DNA of 64,000 bases from Dactylis glomerata. Taxonomy: Eukaryota > Streptophyta > Magnoliopsida > Poales > Poaceae. Below, in pieces: positions 22,015 through 32,146 of this stretch. Below the pieces are notes generated by a model. That model had not been told where the DNA came from. It did not search any database and worked only from the letters and a program-made list of their open reading frames with translations. Position numbers and translations under genes: made by a program. Position 1 is the first letter of the stretch; each line of letters begins with the position of its first letter. The stretch is taken from assembly GCA_007115705.1 (NCBI GenBank), contig QXEO01000236.1, forward strand, positions 3,197,434 to 3,261,433, in the 5' to 3' direction.

Positions 22015-22471
22015 GTGTTTGATGACAATACATAATTTTGCATGTTTCAAACTATATAAAATATAGACGGAGCTCCCCCTTGCTATGTGCCTTATTTTAA
22101 ATTTGTATTTGAATACAAAGACACATCAACAATAAGAACTCCCCCTAGATTTTATAATGTGATCCATATATGCACAAGATATATATCATAATTCAATAGC
22201 ACATAATCAACAAACATATAATATGACAAGATATAGCAAGTAGGATTAATAACGATAAACATAAGTTCTACTACACAATAAGCATATAGTTCAACACATA
22301 GTAGATAACGATAAGTTCAACCATGGGACACAAGCGAGCAAGCACACGACATAAGGGCTTGTGACCCAACCAAATCCAAATGGAAAACCAAATCCAAATG
22401 GAAACACATGCAAATGGGACTTTCTCCCCCTTTGGCATCAAGACGCCAAAAAGGGAGACCACAACACGAGA
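22015..22471 (-). other. Element G 3' untranslated stretch, no gene seen
   Basis: A/T-rich non-coding DNA between the extra ORF and the polypurine tract. A second purine run (GAGGGGGAGTT-like on the minus strand) occurs at about 22137-22147. The + strand frames at 22361-22676 are the reverse of the acidic tail of the extra ORF. Confidence 0.6.
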
Positions 22472-24355
22472 TCACTCATCAACATCATCAAAGTCCTCAT
22501 CATCCTCATCATCTTCTTGGTCATCGTCTTCTTCCTCTTCATCATCATCTCCATCTTCTTCCTCATCTTCTTCATCAACGGCTTCCTTGCCCTTGGAGGT
22601 GACTTCGGCTAACTCCTTCCAATCAAAGGTTGATCCTTCATTCCACTTGCCAAAAGAAAAAGTGTCCTCGGATTGATCTTGCTCTTGGGACTCTTCTTCA
22701 TGGCTAGCACCTTTGCCCTTCTCCACAGCCCTCAAACGAGCATCCAAATCCCTTTGCTTCTTGTGGATGTGCTTGCGGTCCACATAGTCCTTGTATTGAG
22801 TTTGACGCACATCATTGTTCATGCAAAATAAAGCCCTTTGCCACCACTTGAGCTTCTTCATCTCTTGAGCCATTCCACCACTTGGTGGATCCGCATTCTT
22901 CCTCCTAGAACCAGTAACATAGATATTGCCACCCAACACATCACTCGAAGAGGGATAAGCACTTGAGGTGCTAGACACCAAATGAGCGGTCTTCTTGTAG
23001 AGCTTGTTGGGCTTGTGCACTTCCAACTCTTCATCAAGCAAAGCTTCCTCAATCTCAAAGTCTCCTTCAATGCCTCTGTCAATGATGAGCCTCATGATGA
23101 ATGGAGCATAAGGAGGGATCTTCCTATCAAGCATAGCAATCTTCATCTCCATGAAGATGAAGTACATCACATCGAGCTCCATCCCTTCACAATCTCTTCC
23201 GGCCTCGAAGACAAGACGGGCATGGTGGAGCAAATGCACAAGACCACCTCTGATAGAATCATTGTTGCCCCCACTTGGAGCAATGTTGGCACGGAATATC
23301 CGAAGCAAAATATCATAGAGGGGAAGGAGATTTGCAGTCTCTCCCGCTTTGCCCCCTGGACCATACAAACACTGAATCTTCCCTTTGTTGTACTCAGTGG
23401 TGTCAAGATGCAAGCGGGCACCTCTAGGTCGATGAATGCCATCAAACCTATAGCCCAAAAGCTTCCCAAAGCGAGACATGGTCGAGTACTTCCTCACTTC
23501 ACCTGACATCCAAGTGAAACCAACCTCATCCCGAGTATCAAACTCCAATGTGGCAAAGAACTGCTGAAGCAGATGAGGATTATAGTCTTGCTTGAAGACC
23601 ATCAACTTGTGCAAACCCAACTTCTCGGTGACCCAAAGAGCATCGGCAAAGTACTCATCCCTGGACAGCGATGCAATGTTGGTGACCTTCATGGGGCAAA
23701 CCTTTGTGCTCATGGTCGCATAAATCTGCTCAAATATCCGCTGATGCTCTGACCGGTAGAAGGACCCATTGTCAATGTCCCTAGGCATGGTGTAGAATTT
23801 CTGCTCACGGAACTCCCAGTACTCTTGCTTGGACAGCCTCCTGAGATCACTAATGTTGGCAAACAGAGATTTCTTCTTCCGTTCTTCCAATTGCTTCTTC
23901 TTCATAGCAGCTGTCATACGAGCATCTTGATGCTCTTGACGGCGGGCAAGCGAGGGATCAACATATCGTGACCGCTTGGGTCGAGAACCACCTGCACACA
24001 GCACATAGGTAGAAAGCATATAGGATAAGCATGCATGCCAGAGGAACAAGAGCAATAGCATAAAAGGAAAAAACAGGACTGTAAATGGTGATCTACACCG
24101 GCTATTTCCGGCCTTAGGCCGGCTTTAGCCGGTCTGACACCGGCAAAAGCCGGACCAGATGAATAGGCTGCGAAATCACAGGAGTAGGCCACCAAAACTA
24201 GTCTAGTACTTTCAATTTATGCAATGCAGGAAGGAAATCACGAATCCAAACATTCCCAGATGACCACAAGGTACCACAAGATCAACTAACCCTAACCCTA
24301 GAGAGAACTAGGGAGAGAGAGAGAGGTGAAGGTAGGGGAGGGTACCCTGGTCCAT
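22472..24355 (-). CDS. Element G extra ORF downstream of pol, with probable intron
   Basis: The main exon runs from 23991 to 22472 and encodes about 505 residues. Its upstream end is a good acceptor (TGTGTGCAG at 24000-23992). A first exon of ten bases, ATG at 24355 to 24346, followed by GT at 24345-24344, has the phase needed to join it; the intron would be 354 nt (24345-23992). Without splicing the frame could start at 24061 in hydrophobic intron sequence. The protein has a basic start (GSRPKRSRY), a coiled region (KKKQLEERKKK), a large soluble middle domain resembling the unnamed transposon-associated proteins of plants, and a very acidic tail of D/E. I see no transmembrane segment in the main exon. 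It occupies the env-like position of SIRE/Maximus elements. Function unknown. Confidence 0.68.
23992..24345 (-). other. Probable intron of G's extra ORF
   Basis: GT (24345-24344) to AG (23993-23992), 354 nt, inferred from phase and splice sites only. It contains four palindromes of the LTR type (24098-24153) and a short telomere-like CCCTAACCCTA on the + strand near 24288-24299. Confidence 0.5.
24098..24153 (-). repeat. Internal palindrome cluster of G, inside the probable intron
   Basis: Four CCGG-anchored palindromes or near-palindromes: CCGGCTATTTCCGG (24098), CCGGCCTTAGGCCGG (24108), CCGGCTTTAGCCGG (24119), CCGGCAAAAGCCGG (24140). They are of the same type as the LTR array. Confidence 0.9.
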
Positions 24356-24537
24356 GGGGAGGGCGCCGGAGAGGAGGGCCGGCCGATGAAGGAGCTCCGG
24401 CGGCCGGAGAAGGGGCGAATGGCGGCGGCGGCGGCGGGTCCAAGGGAGGAGGGGTCGAGTGGAGAAGAATAGCAGTGGGGGTAACTGAGGAAACCCTCAC
24501 CCCCACGGCCTAAAGACTTGGACTCGAAATCCCCAGG

Positions 24538-24608
24538 CCGGCTATAGCCGGGGTGCCCGGCTAAAGCCGGACACCGGCTATTTCCGGTACCAGACCGGCT
24601 AAAGCCGG
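24538..24608 (-). repeat. Internal palindrome cluster of G, upstream of the extra ORF
   Basis: Four units at 24538 (CCGGCTATAGCCGG), 24557 (CCGGCTAAAGCCGG), 24574 (CCGGCTATTTCCGG) and 24595 (CCGGCTAAAGCCGG), 17-21 bp apart, about 180 bp upstream of the proposed ATG at 24355. This is the same relation as the LTR array to the LTR promoter, although no clear TATA box was found here. Confidence 0.9.
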
Positions 24609-25113
24609 TCTAGATGACCCAAAACAGATGATTTTGATTTCTGGAAGTTCTGGGCATGCAAGAGAGGATGATTTGGCTTTAGATAAGTGGGCTTAGGATA
24701 GAAAACATGCATGGAGTGGTTCTCGGCACTTGGCATTGCAAAACACAAGAAATCTTTGGAAAAAACCAATGCTAGTGCCTTCCCATTTCAAGGATAGAGA
24801 TAATGACGAAAAAGCTCAATAAAACTCAAATAGGATTTGCAAAGAATCAACTCTTCGAAAAGAAGAGGTCGGTGGCTGAGGCCACCATGTATGAGTGTTA
24901 TGGCATTGGACCGCGAAGATATATCTTGGGTCCATAACCAATACTCGTCATTGAAACTCATATATCACACAAATGATAGAAAGAGAACAATTTTATCACT
25001 ATTGGCATTATGGGGGGAGGGATAGCCCAATTAATTAGGACCGCACTCCCCCTATCTCCATGCCCACACCTAAACCAAACAAGTATTGAAAAGTAGGTGT
25101 ATTTGCAAGATGC
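24609..25113 (-). other. Element G spacer between pol and the extra ORF, no gene seen
   Basis: Non-coding DNA between the pol stop and the internal palindrome cluster. It includes a GGGGGGAG-like run on + (25013-25020), whose reverse lies just downstream of pol. Nothing else recognised. Confidence 0.55.
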
Positions 25114-28100
25114 TCAAGCCACACTCCTTGAATCAATGATATTTAGCTCATTCCTCAAATATCCAAATCTTGCTTCATCAAGGGGCTTCGTGAATATGTC
25201 GGCAAGTTGATCCTTGGTGCTTACATATGCAAGCTCAATATCACCACGGGCAACATGATCTCTAATAAAATGATTCTGGATCTCAATATGCTTGGTTCTT
25301 GAATGTTGCACCGGATTATAGGCTATCTTGATAGCACTCTCATTGTCACATAAAAGAGGCACTTTGTCACAATTGACACCATATTCCTTTAAAGTTTGCC
25401 TCATCCACAACAATTGAGTGCATCCACTTGCGGCGGCAATATATTCGGCTTCGGCGGTGGAGAGAGATATACAATTTTGCTTCTTAGAAGACCAACACAC
25501 CAAAGACCTACCAAGAAATTGGCAAGCTCCGGAGGTTGATTTCCTATCATCCTTGTCACCGGCCCAATCCGAATCCGTGAAGCCACAAAGAGAGAAATCC
25601 GAGCCTTTGGGATACCAAAGCCCATAAGTTGGGGTATGAACCAAATATCGAAAGATTCTCTTAACCGCCATAAGGTGGCTTTCTTTAGGAGCGGCTTGAT
25701 ACCTTGCACACACACCTACACTCAACACAATATCGGGTCTAGATGCGCAAAGGTAAAGCAAAGAACCGATCATAGAACGGTATACCTTTTGATCCACATC
25801 TTTACCATTGGGATCAAGCTCAAGATGACATTTTGTGGCCATTGGTGTGGCGGCCCCATTTAGTTCTTTCATCTTGAACCTCTTGAGCATGTCTTGGACA
25901 TATTTGGCTTGATAAATGAAAGTCCCTTCTTTCAATTGCTTGATTTCAAAACCAAGAAAGAACTTCATTTCGCCCATCATAGACATCTCGAACCTATCGG
26001 TCATAAGCTTTGAAAATTCATCATTAAAAGCTTTGTTAGTAGAGCCAAAGATAATATCATCAACATATAGTTGGCATACGAAAAGCTCCCCATTGACCCT
26101 CTTAGTAAAAAGAGTAGGATCGATTTGCCCAACTTCAAACCCACGGTCTACCAACAACTCCCTAAGGTGCTCATACCACGCACGTGGGGCTTGTTTAAGG
26201 CCATAGAGTGCCTTATGGAGTTTGTAGACATGGTTAGGAAAGTTGAGATCCTCAAACCCCGGGGGTTGCTTAACATACACTTCCTCTTTCAATGGACCAT
26301 TAAGAAAAGCACTCTTAACATCCATTTGTTGCAACTTAAAATTATGATGAGTGGCATATGCAAGAAGGATACGGATGGACTCAAGACGAGCCACGGGAGC
26401 ATAAGTTTCTCCAAAGTCAATGCCTTCAACTTGAGAGAAACCTTGAGCAACCAATCTTGCCTTGTTCCTCACAACAATTCCATGCTCATCTTGCTTGTTC
26501 TTGAATATCCACTTTGTGCCAATCACATTGCGGCACTCCTTTGGCTTCTCTACTAATACCCATACATTATTGCGCTTGAAGTTGTTGAGTTCTTCATGCA
26601 TAGCATCCAACCAATCTGGATCTTCAAGTGCTTCAAATACTTTCTTGGGTTCAATCATGGAGATATAAGCATGATGAGAGCTAAATTGTGCCAATTGACG
26701 CCGGGTTGACACTTTGCTTCTTAAATCTCCAATAACCCTCTCAAGGGTATGACCTTTAAGCTCCAAATCCCTTTCAACTCTTTTCTTGCGACGGGCTTCG
26801 ATCTCCTCATTTGACCTTGGAGGAGTCACTTGATCATCTTGATTATTTTGGTCCCCGTCTTGACCATTGAATTGACCTTGATCATCATTATCTTCATGAG
26901 TAGGTTGATCTTGGTCATGTGAAGAATTGGGGGCGGTTGAAATAACCGGAGAGGATGGTGGTGCCCCTTCTTCTTCATGAAGGTCCTTGTCTTGTTCTTC
27001 GGTTGGTGCATTAGTTGCTTCCTTGGGAGAGGCTTGTTGAGCTTGTGAAGATGAAGGCTCCACTTGAGTAGAGCATAGTCCTTCCCGGTCGGCCACAAGG
27101 TGTCCCTCAATGGGGCGGAAAAATCCCACGCCCATTCTTCCTATGGCTTCTTGAGGTATTTCATCATCTACATCACAAGAAACAACATCTCGCCCCCCTT
27201 GGGAGCCGTCATTCTCTTCGAATACCACACTACAAGATTCTTCAACACGTCCGGTGGACTTGTTGAAGACTCTATAAGTGTGGGATTCGGCACCATAACC
27301 AACAAAAATACCTTCTATTGCTTTTGGATCAAATTTACCTAAACGAACTCCTTTTCTCTTAAAGAAACACTTACACCTGAAAACCCGGTAGTAGGAGATG
27401 TTGGGCTTGCTTCCGGTGAGTATTTCATATGGAGTCTTGTTTAGGCCTTTGCGGAGGAAGAGCCGGTTTGATGAGTGACAAGCCGTAGAGATAGCTTCGG
27501 CCCAAAAGTTGTATGGAGACTTAAACTCCGCCAACATGGACCTAGCCATATCCATAAGAGTCCGGTTCTTCCTTTCGGCTACACCATTTTGTTGAGGGGT
27601 GTATGCAGCGGAATATTGATGACGAATCCCCTCATCACTAAGAAATCCATTTAAGGTGTAGTTCTTGAACTCCGAGCCATTGTCACTTCTAATTGCCAAA
27701 ATAGTTTGCCCATGTTGACGTTCAACTTCCTTGGCAAAGTCGATGACGGTTTGTTGAGTCTCACTCTTATGCTTGAAGAAGTAAACCCAAGTATATCTTG
27801 AATAGTCATCAACAATCACCAAACAATATTTCTTCCCACCAAGACTTGCATGAGAGGGAGGACCAAAAAGATCCACATGAAGGAGCTCCAAGATCCTCTT
27901 GGAAGAAATGATAGTCTTGCTTGGGTGGGGAGAATCATGCATTTTTCCTAGAACGCAAGCCCTGCAAACACGATCTTTGGCAAAAGAAACATTCTCTTTT
28001 AGTCCGAGTATGTGGCCACCCTTGTGAAGGCTTTGCAAAGTTCTCATATTGACATGGGCTAGTCGGCGATGCCAAAGCCAACCCACATCGGCCTTTCCAA

Positions 28101-28467
28101 ATAAACACATTGCACTTGTAGTGGTTTTCCCCGAAAAGTCCACCACATACAAGTTATTTTCAATGTGTCCAACGAAAGCGACCTTTAGAGACTTGCTCCA
28201 CAGGAGTACCACAATGTCATTATCAATGAAGACGGCAAAGCCCATCTTACCAAGTGCACGAACTGAAAGTAAATTGTAACCTAGGGTCTCAACAAGCATG
28301 ACGTCCACAAGGGAAATATCCGGTGCGACCACCACCTTGCCAAGACCCAATACCTCGGATTGTGACATGTCTCCATAAGTGATGGTTATATGATTGTCAT
28401 TAGGCCTTATCTCCGTCATAATCTTCTTGCTTCCTGTCATATGACTTGTGCATCCACTATCAAGCAC
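25114..28467 (-). CDS. pol: Element G Pol: protease, integrase, reverse transcriptase, RNase H
   Basis: One open frame of 1117 codons. Protease active site LDSGCTSHMTG at residues 2-12. Integrase zinc finger at about 130-170 (HRRLAHVN, CRACVLGK). Core at about 190-330 with LHVDLFG, RSDNGSEFKN and GVAERKNRTL holding the three acidic residues. RT at about 630-870 with QLYVDDIIFGSTN. RNase H at about 960-1090 with DSDWAGDKDDRKSTSG and STAEAEYIA. The order protease-integrase-RT-RNase H is that of Ty1/copia. No stop or frameshift is visible, so the enzymes may be functional. The frame is open upstream only to 28494; see the junction with gag. Confidence 0.94.
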   Translation of the reverse strand: MLDSGCTSHMTGSKKIMTEIRPNDNHITITYGDMSQSEVLGLGKVVVAPDISLVDVMLVETLGYNLLSVRALGKMGFAVFIDNDIVVLLWSKSLKVAFVGHIENNLYVVDFSGKTTTSAMCLFGKADVGWLWHRRLAHVNMRTLQSLHKGGHILGLKENVSFAKDRVCRACVLGKMHDSPHPSKTIISSKRILELLHVDLFGPPSHASLGGKKYCLVIVDDYSRYTWVYFFKHKSETQQTVIDFAKEVERQHGQTILAIRSDNGSEFKNYTLNGFLSDEGIRHQYSAAYTPQQNGVAERKNRTLMDMARSMLAEFKSPYNFWAEAISTACHSSNRLFLRKGLNKTPYEILTGSKPNISYYRVFRCKCFFKRKGVRLGKFDPKAIEGIFVGYGAESHTYRVFNKSTGRVEESCSVVFEENDGSQGGRDVVSCDVDDEIPQEAIGRMGVGFFRPIEGHLVADREGLCSTQVEPSSSQAQQASPKEATNAPTEEQDKDLHEEEGAPPSSPVISTAPNSSHDQDQPTHEDNDDQGQFNGQDGDQNNQDDQVTPPRSNEEIEARRKKRVERDLELKGHTLERVIGDLRSKVSTRRQLAQFSSHHAYISMIEPKKVFEALEDPDWLDAMHEELNNFKRNNVWVLVEKPKECRNVIGTKWIFKNKQDEHGIVVRNKARLVAQGFSQVEGIDFGETYAPVARLESIRILLAYATHHNFKLQQMDVKSAFLNGPLKEEVYVKQPPGFEDLNFPNHVYKLHKALYGLKQAPRAWYEHLRELLVDRGFEVGQIDPTLFTKRVNGELFVCQLYVDDIIFGSTNKAFNDEFSKLMTDRFEMSMMGEMKFFLGFEIKQLKEGTFIYQAKYVQDMLKRFKMKELNGAATPMATKCHLELDPNGKDVDQKVYRSMIGSLLYLCASRPDIVLSVGVCARYQAAPKESHLMAVKRIFRYLVHTPTYGLWYPKGSDFSLCGFTDSDWAGDKDDRKSTSGACQFLGRSLVCWSSKKQNCISLSTAEAEYIAAASGCTQLLWMRQTLKEYGVNCDKVPLLCDNESAIKIAYNPVQHSRTKHIEIQNHFIRDHVARGDIELAYVSTKDQLADIFTKPLDEARFGYLRNELNIIDSRSVA

Positions 28468-28504
28468 CCATTTTGATCCACCGGAAGCATAGTCCTACAA
28501 GAGA

Positions 28505-30976
28505 TCATTGCTTGGTTTTAGGTCCCCATTTTTCAATGGGTCCTCTTTTGTTAGCAACAAGGGTCTTTGGAACCCAAATAGACCAAGCAACATAACCATC
28601 ATTTGGACCAACATATTTTGCATAAACATCACCATAATAATCACGAAATAAAACATAGTGAGGGTTAGCAATTCCCGCATGATCATCATGAGTGGCTTTG
28701 CCACTCACAATAGGATCCTTCTTTGCTTGAGCGGGCTTGGCCTTCTTTTTCTTGTTGTTCTTCTTCTTCTTCTTTGAGACATAGCCAATCCCCGTTTTAT
28801 CACCAAATGTCTTTTGCTTACTCAAAAGGTCATTCAAGTTTTTCTCACCTATGGGAATGGAGAACTTGGCAAGCTCCTCTTTCAACCTAGCATTTTCTTC
28901 AATAACATTTGCATGATCACAAGTAGAAGTAGAAGAACTAGGCACATTATTCTTAGTCAATTGAATTTGAAGTTGTTCATGTGACTTGGTAAGAATAGAG
29001 TGTTCACTTTTCAAGGCCTTGTGAGCCTTGTCAAGATCTTCTAAATCCTTAACAAGTATATCATGACCAACACCAAATTCAACCTTTTCCTTTTTGAGCA
29101 TTTTTACTTTAGCACGAGCATGATCTCGCTCTTTAATGAGTTTGGAAACAACTTCATTATTAGATTCCTCAATGGAATTGAGCTTCTCTTCAAGAGTTGC
29201 TCGTTCCTCTTGCTCTTCTTCAAGAGACTCGGTTAGTGAGGCAATATCTTGAGCATATTCTCTTTCAAGCCTCATTTGTTCATCTAGTTTTTCAAGAGTT
29301 TTACCATATTGGCTCAATAGACGTTCAAAGTGAATCTTATGAACACCATCTACACTAGACACATAATCATCAAAAGCAACAATTTCTTCCTTTACTCTAA
29401 GACTAGCAAGATCATTCAAGGAAGCATCATTTGTCTTAGAGGAAGAGAAAGATGTGGGTGATACCTCGGAAGACTTGGCCATAAGGCACTTGACGTTCTT
29501 GACAAGAGAGTCCTCATTGGGGGATTCAAAGAGTGATGTGGAGGAAGTTGAGGTGGTTGCCATTGCGGCCATCTCACTAGTTGTAGTTTCTTCTTCTTCA
29601 CTCTCACTTGCGGAGTACTCTTCTTGAGTCAAGAACACAAACTTTGGTTGTTTCTTCTTTGGTCCACCCTTCTTCACAAATGGCTTCTTGGATGGTGACT
29701 TGGTCTTGCTTTTGAAGATGAGCTTTCCACCATGGTCTTCTCTCTTCTCATAAGGGCACTCGGCAACAAAGTGAAATCTATCATTGCAATTGTAGCAAGT
29801 CCTCACCCTTTGACCATTGTTGTCATTCCTTTGATAGCCACTTGACTTGCTTCTTCTTTGATTGTCTTCTTTAGCCTTGTGTGGATCAACCCAAAAGGTT
29901 TTTCCATAGAAGGCCATGTGCTCATTGTACTCATGCCTTATGTCCTCGGGACACATCTCTAGTCTTGCTTCAATATTCACTTGAAGAGGAACCTCTTTCT
30001 CAACCACACTTGCTTTCAATGCAAGATTAGAGCTTCTTTGCATTCCTATGGCACGGGCACGGGCATCTTCCGCATTTTGTGCGGAAACCTTGTAGGCTTG
30101 AATCTCTTGCATCACTTGATTGGAGGTCATCTCATTGAAGTTGTGCTTTCCTTGAACACTCTTCACATCCGCGGGCTCATATGGAGTGAGAGCAAGAATG
30201 TACTTCATCTTGATCCACTCATCATCAATATGGTGAGCACCGAGGTTCTTGAAGGTGGTAGCAATAGCCTTGAGTCTTCTATACATCTCTTGATGATCCT
30301 CACCATCCATCATGAAGAAACCCTCCGCTTGATTTGAGAAGGCAATATATCTTGTTTTCTTCATGCTCTCGTTGCCAACAAAGACGTCGGAGAGTCCTTG
30401 CCAAGCTTCTTTGGCGGTGGAGAAGTGTTGGATGTGAGGAAAGTCCTTGGATCCCACGGCGACTTGAATCATGTGAAGAGCGGTAGCATTGAGTTGGCTA
30501 TCGACCGTCTCTCTTCTTGTCATGTTGTGGGGATCCACGGCCTTGAATCCTTCCTCAACGATCCTCCAAAGCTCGATGCAAGAACTGCGCATATGAGAGA
30601 TCATTTGATATTGCCATTGACCAAAGTTTAATGCATCAAGCTTAGGCGGATCACCTCTATGGTTAATATGAGGATGAGGAACCGGCGGGTCGGGTGAATA
30701 CCAATGCGGGTATTCACCTTTCCCGTCGGCCTTGGTGGAAGACTTAGCATTGCCATTTTTGTCGGCACCCTCCTCATCTATCCCCACATTCTCCACTTGT
30801 GGAGTAGCGGGTTTTTCCGGAGGTGGAGAAGCATTAGCAGTTTTAGCTTGCATGAGTTGCGCCATCATTTCACGCAACTCACTTATTTGAGATGTCATGG
30901 AAGCCATGGATGATTCCAAAGATTTGAACTCACCCATGGAAACTTGACCCGAGCCCTCACTAGGTGATGTTTCCAT
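28505..30976 (-). CDS. gag: Element G Gag
   Basis: 823 codons from ATG at 30976, 36 nt after the primer site. An N-terminal coil (residues about 15-45), a copia-type gag domain at about 110-330, and a zinc knuckle CYNCNDRFHFVAEC (CX2CX4HX4C) near residue 400 that binds RNA. The long C-terminal extension has an acidic/serine stretch, a coiled coil at about 545-700 and a lysine-rich tail (KKKKKNNKKKKAK). Length and the coil fit SIRE/Maximus Gag, which is larger than in other copia elements. Pol is in a different frame and the two do not overlap in the open state (gag stop 28505-28507; last pol-frame stop 28495-28497). Confidence 0.92.
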   Translation of the reverse strand: METSPSEGSGQVSMGEFKSLESSMASMTSQISELREMMAQLMQAKTANASPPPEKPATPQVENVGIDEEGADKNGNAKSSTKADGKGEYPHWYSPDPPVPHPHINHRGDPPKLDALNFGQWQYQMISHMRSSCIELWRIVEEGFKAVDPHNMTRRETVDSQLNATALHMIQVAVGSKDFPHIQHFSTAKEAWQGLSDVFVGNESMKKTRYIAFSNQAEGFFMMDGEDHQEMYRRLKAIATTFKNLGAHHIDDEWIKMKYILALTPYEPADVKSVQGKHNFNEMTSNQVMQEIQAYKVSAQNAEDARARAIGMQRSSNLALKASVVEKEVPLQVNIEARLEMCPEDIRHEYNEHMAFYGKTFWVDPHKAKEDNQRRSKSSGYQRNDNNGQRVRTCYNCNDRFHFVAECPYEKREDHGGKLIFKSKTKSPSKKPFVKKGGPKKKQPKFVFLTQEEYSASESEEEETTTSEMAAMATTSTSSTSLFESPNEDSLVKNVKCLMAKSSEVSPTSFSSSKTNDASLNDLASLRVKEEIVAFDDYVSSVDGVHKIHFERLLSQYGKTLEKLDEQMRLEREYAQDIASLTESLEEEQEERATLEEKLNSIEESNNEVVSKLIKERDHARAKVKMLKKEKVEFGVGHDILVKDLEDLDKAHKALKSEHSILTKSHEQLQIQLTKNNVPSSSTSTCDHANVIEENARLKEELAKFSIPIGEKNLNDLLSKQKTFGDKTGIGYVSKKKKKNNKKKKAKPAQAKKDPIVSGKATHDDHAGIANPHYVLFRDYYGDVYAKYVGPNDGYVAWSIWVPKTLVANKRGPIEKWGPKTKQ

Positions 30977-31011
30977 ACTCTTAGGCGGTTAAGCCCGAAA
31001 TAAGAGCCGAG

Positions 31012-31023
31012 GCTCTGATACCA
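31012..31023 (-). other. Primer binding site of element G (initiator tRNA-Met)
   Basis: TGGTATCAGAGC on the minus strand, two bases inside the 5' LTR. Confidence 0.94.
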
Positions 31024-31025
31024 AT

Positions 31026-32141
31026 TGAACGGATCGTATGGGCTTGACACAAAGGTAAATTCTCTAGATATGCAACTAAGGTGAATTTACCTATATGTCA
31101 ACTAGCAAGCTAAACAAGATACAATAAGTAAAGGCAATAAAGGATAGAGGTAACCGAGAGTGGAGCACACGGAGACACGGATGTAATTCCTGTAATTCCT
31201 TCCTTTTTAGGGGAAGTACGTCTACGTTGGAGGGGTGTGATTGCCACAAAGGCCTAACCAACGCCACAAAGGCTCACCCTATTCTCCGGTGCAAGCTTTC
31301 GCCACAAAGGCCTAGCTCACTTTCCACTAAGGGATTCCTCAAGGCGGAACCGGCCTTTACAATCTTGGGGCACGCATCCACAACCGAATTGGAGGCTCCC
31401 AAGCACAACACAATGCTGTCAAACAACAAGTAGCAATATATCAAATACACAAACAAGGTCTTGGGACACAAGGGAACCCAAGACACAAGGGCCCTCAAGC
31501 AAATGAGAGGGGAAATCAAATCGCTTCGGTGAGGATGTAGATGATGGTCTTCTCCTTCGATTCTCCAAAGATCAAGAGCTTTGGTGGGTTGAGGGAGGAG
31601 ATCTAGTTGATTTGAGAGCTCAACAATGGTGGTCTTCTTCTATTTTCACGAGCTACTGGTTGGAGAAGAAGGTGGGGGTATTTATACCACCCCCCCAAAA
31701 TATCTGACCGTTGCCAGCCAGGAAGTCCGGCTATAGCCAGAGTTAAGTCCGGCTAAAGCCGGCCACACCGGCTAAAGCCGGCCTCACACTGGCTATAGCC
31801 GGCCTGAAATATCCGGCCCAGCCGAAAATAGCCGGACAAATAGCCGGTTGAGTCCAGAGGCGCAGGACCCCTTCCGAAATCGGGCAGTCCGGCTATAGCC
31901 GGTCTGGGGACCGGCTAAAGCCGGCCTAACTGACCCAACTTCATTTGAAACTTCTCCCAGAGCATATTTTCACCATTTCCTCAATAATTTCCTTTGGGCA
32001 ATATTAAATATCAAGTATAATATAGGAAACCCAATATCTTGTGCAAGAACATAATTAAATCCTGCAAAGCATAATCACACATTAATAGATAATGTATTGT
32101 TAACAAACGCCAAAATCAATTAGGCGGGAAATGCTCTTTCA
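31026..32141 (-). repeat. 5' LTR of element G
   Basis: 1116 bp; same ends as the 3' LTR. It lacks the 60-bp block near its 3' end that the other LTR has. The palindrome array spans 31727-31924 and a few units have point changes that break the symmetry (for example CTATAGCCAG at the first unit). TATA box GTATAAATAC at 31678-31687. Confidence 0.94.
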
Positions 32142-32146
32142 ATTGA

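Larger units (their letters stand above)
20824..32141 (-). mobile_element. Element G: SIRE/Maximus-like Ty1/copia element, nearly intact
   Basis: Read right to left: 5' LTR 31026-32141, tRNA-Met primer site, gag, pol, an extra ORF, polypurine tract and 3' LTR 20824-21999. TSD attga is at 20819-20823 and 32142-32146. The LTRs differ by a 60-bp indel and only scattered substitutions, and pol is a full open frame, so this is the youngest large insertion seen. A large gag with a coiled coil, copia gene order and an additional ORF downstream of pol match the SIRE/Maximus group. Confidence 0.92.

Noticed and set aside
22361..22676. Serine- or histidine-rich + strand frames
   Set aside because: They are the reverse of the aspartate/glutamate-rich tail and UTR of G's extra ORF.
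24288..24299. Telomere-like CCCTAACCCTA
   Set aside because: Fewer than two full repeats; too short to mean an interstitial telomere and located in the probable intron.
24282..24506. 74-codon proline-rich minus frame upstream of G's extra ORF
   Set aside because: It reads through the GC-rich 5' leader and proposed donor site with no family resemblance; the proposed first exon lies within it in a different frame.
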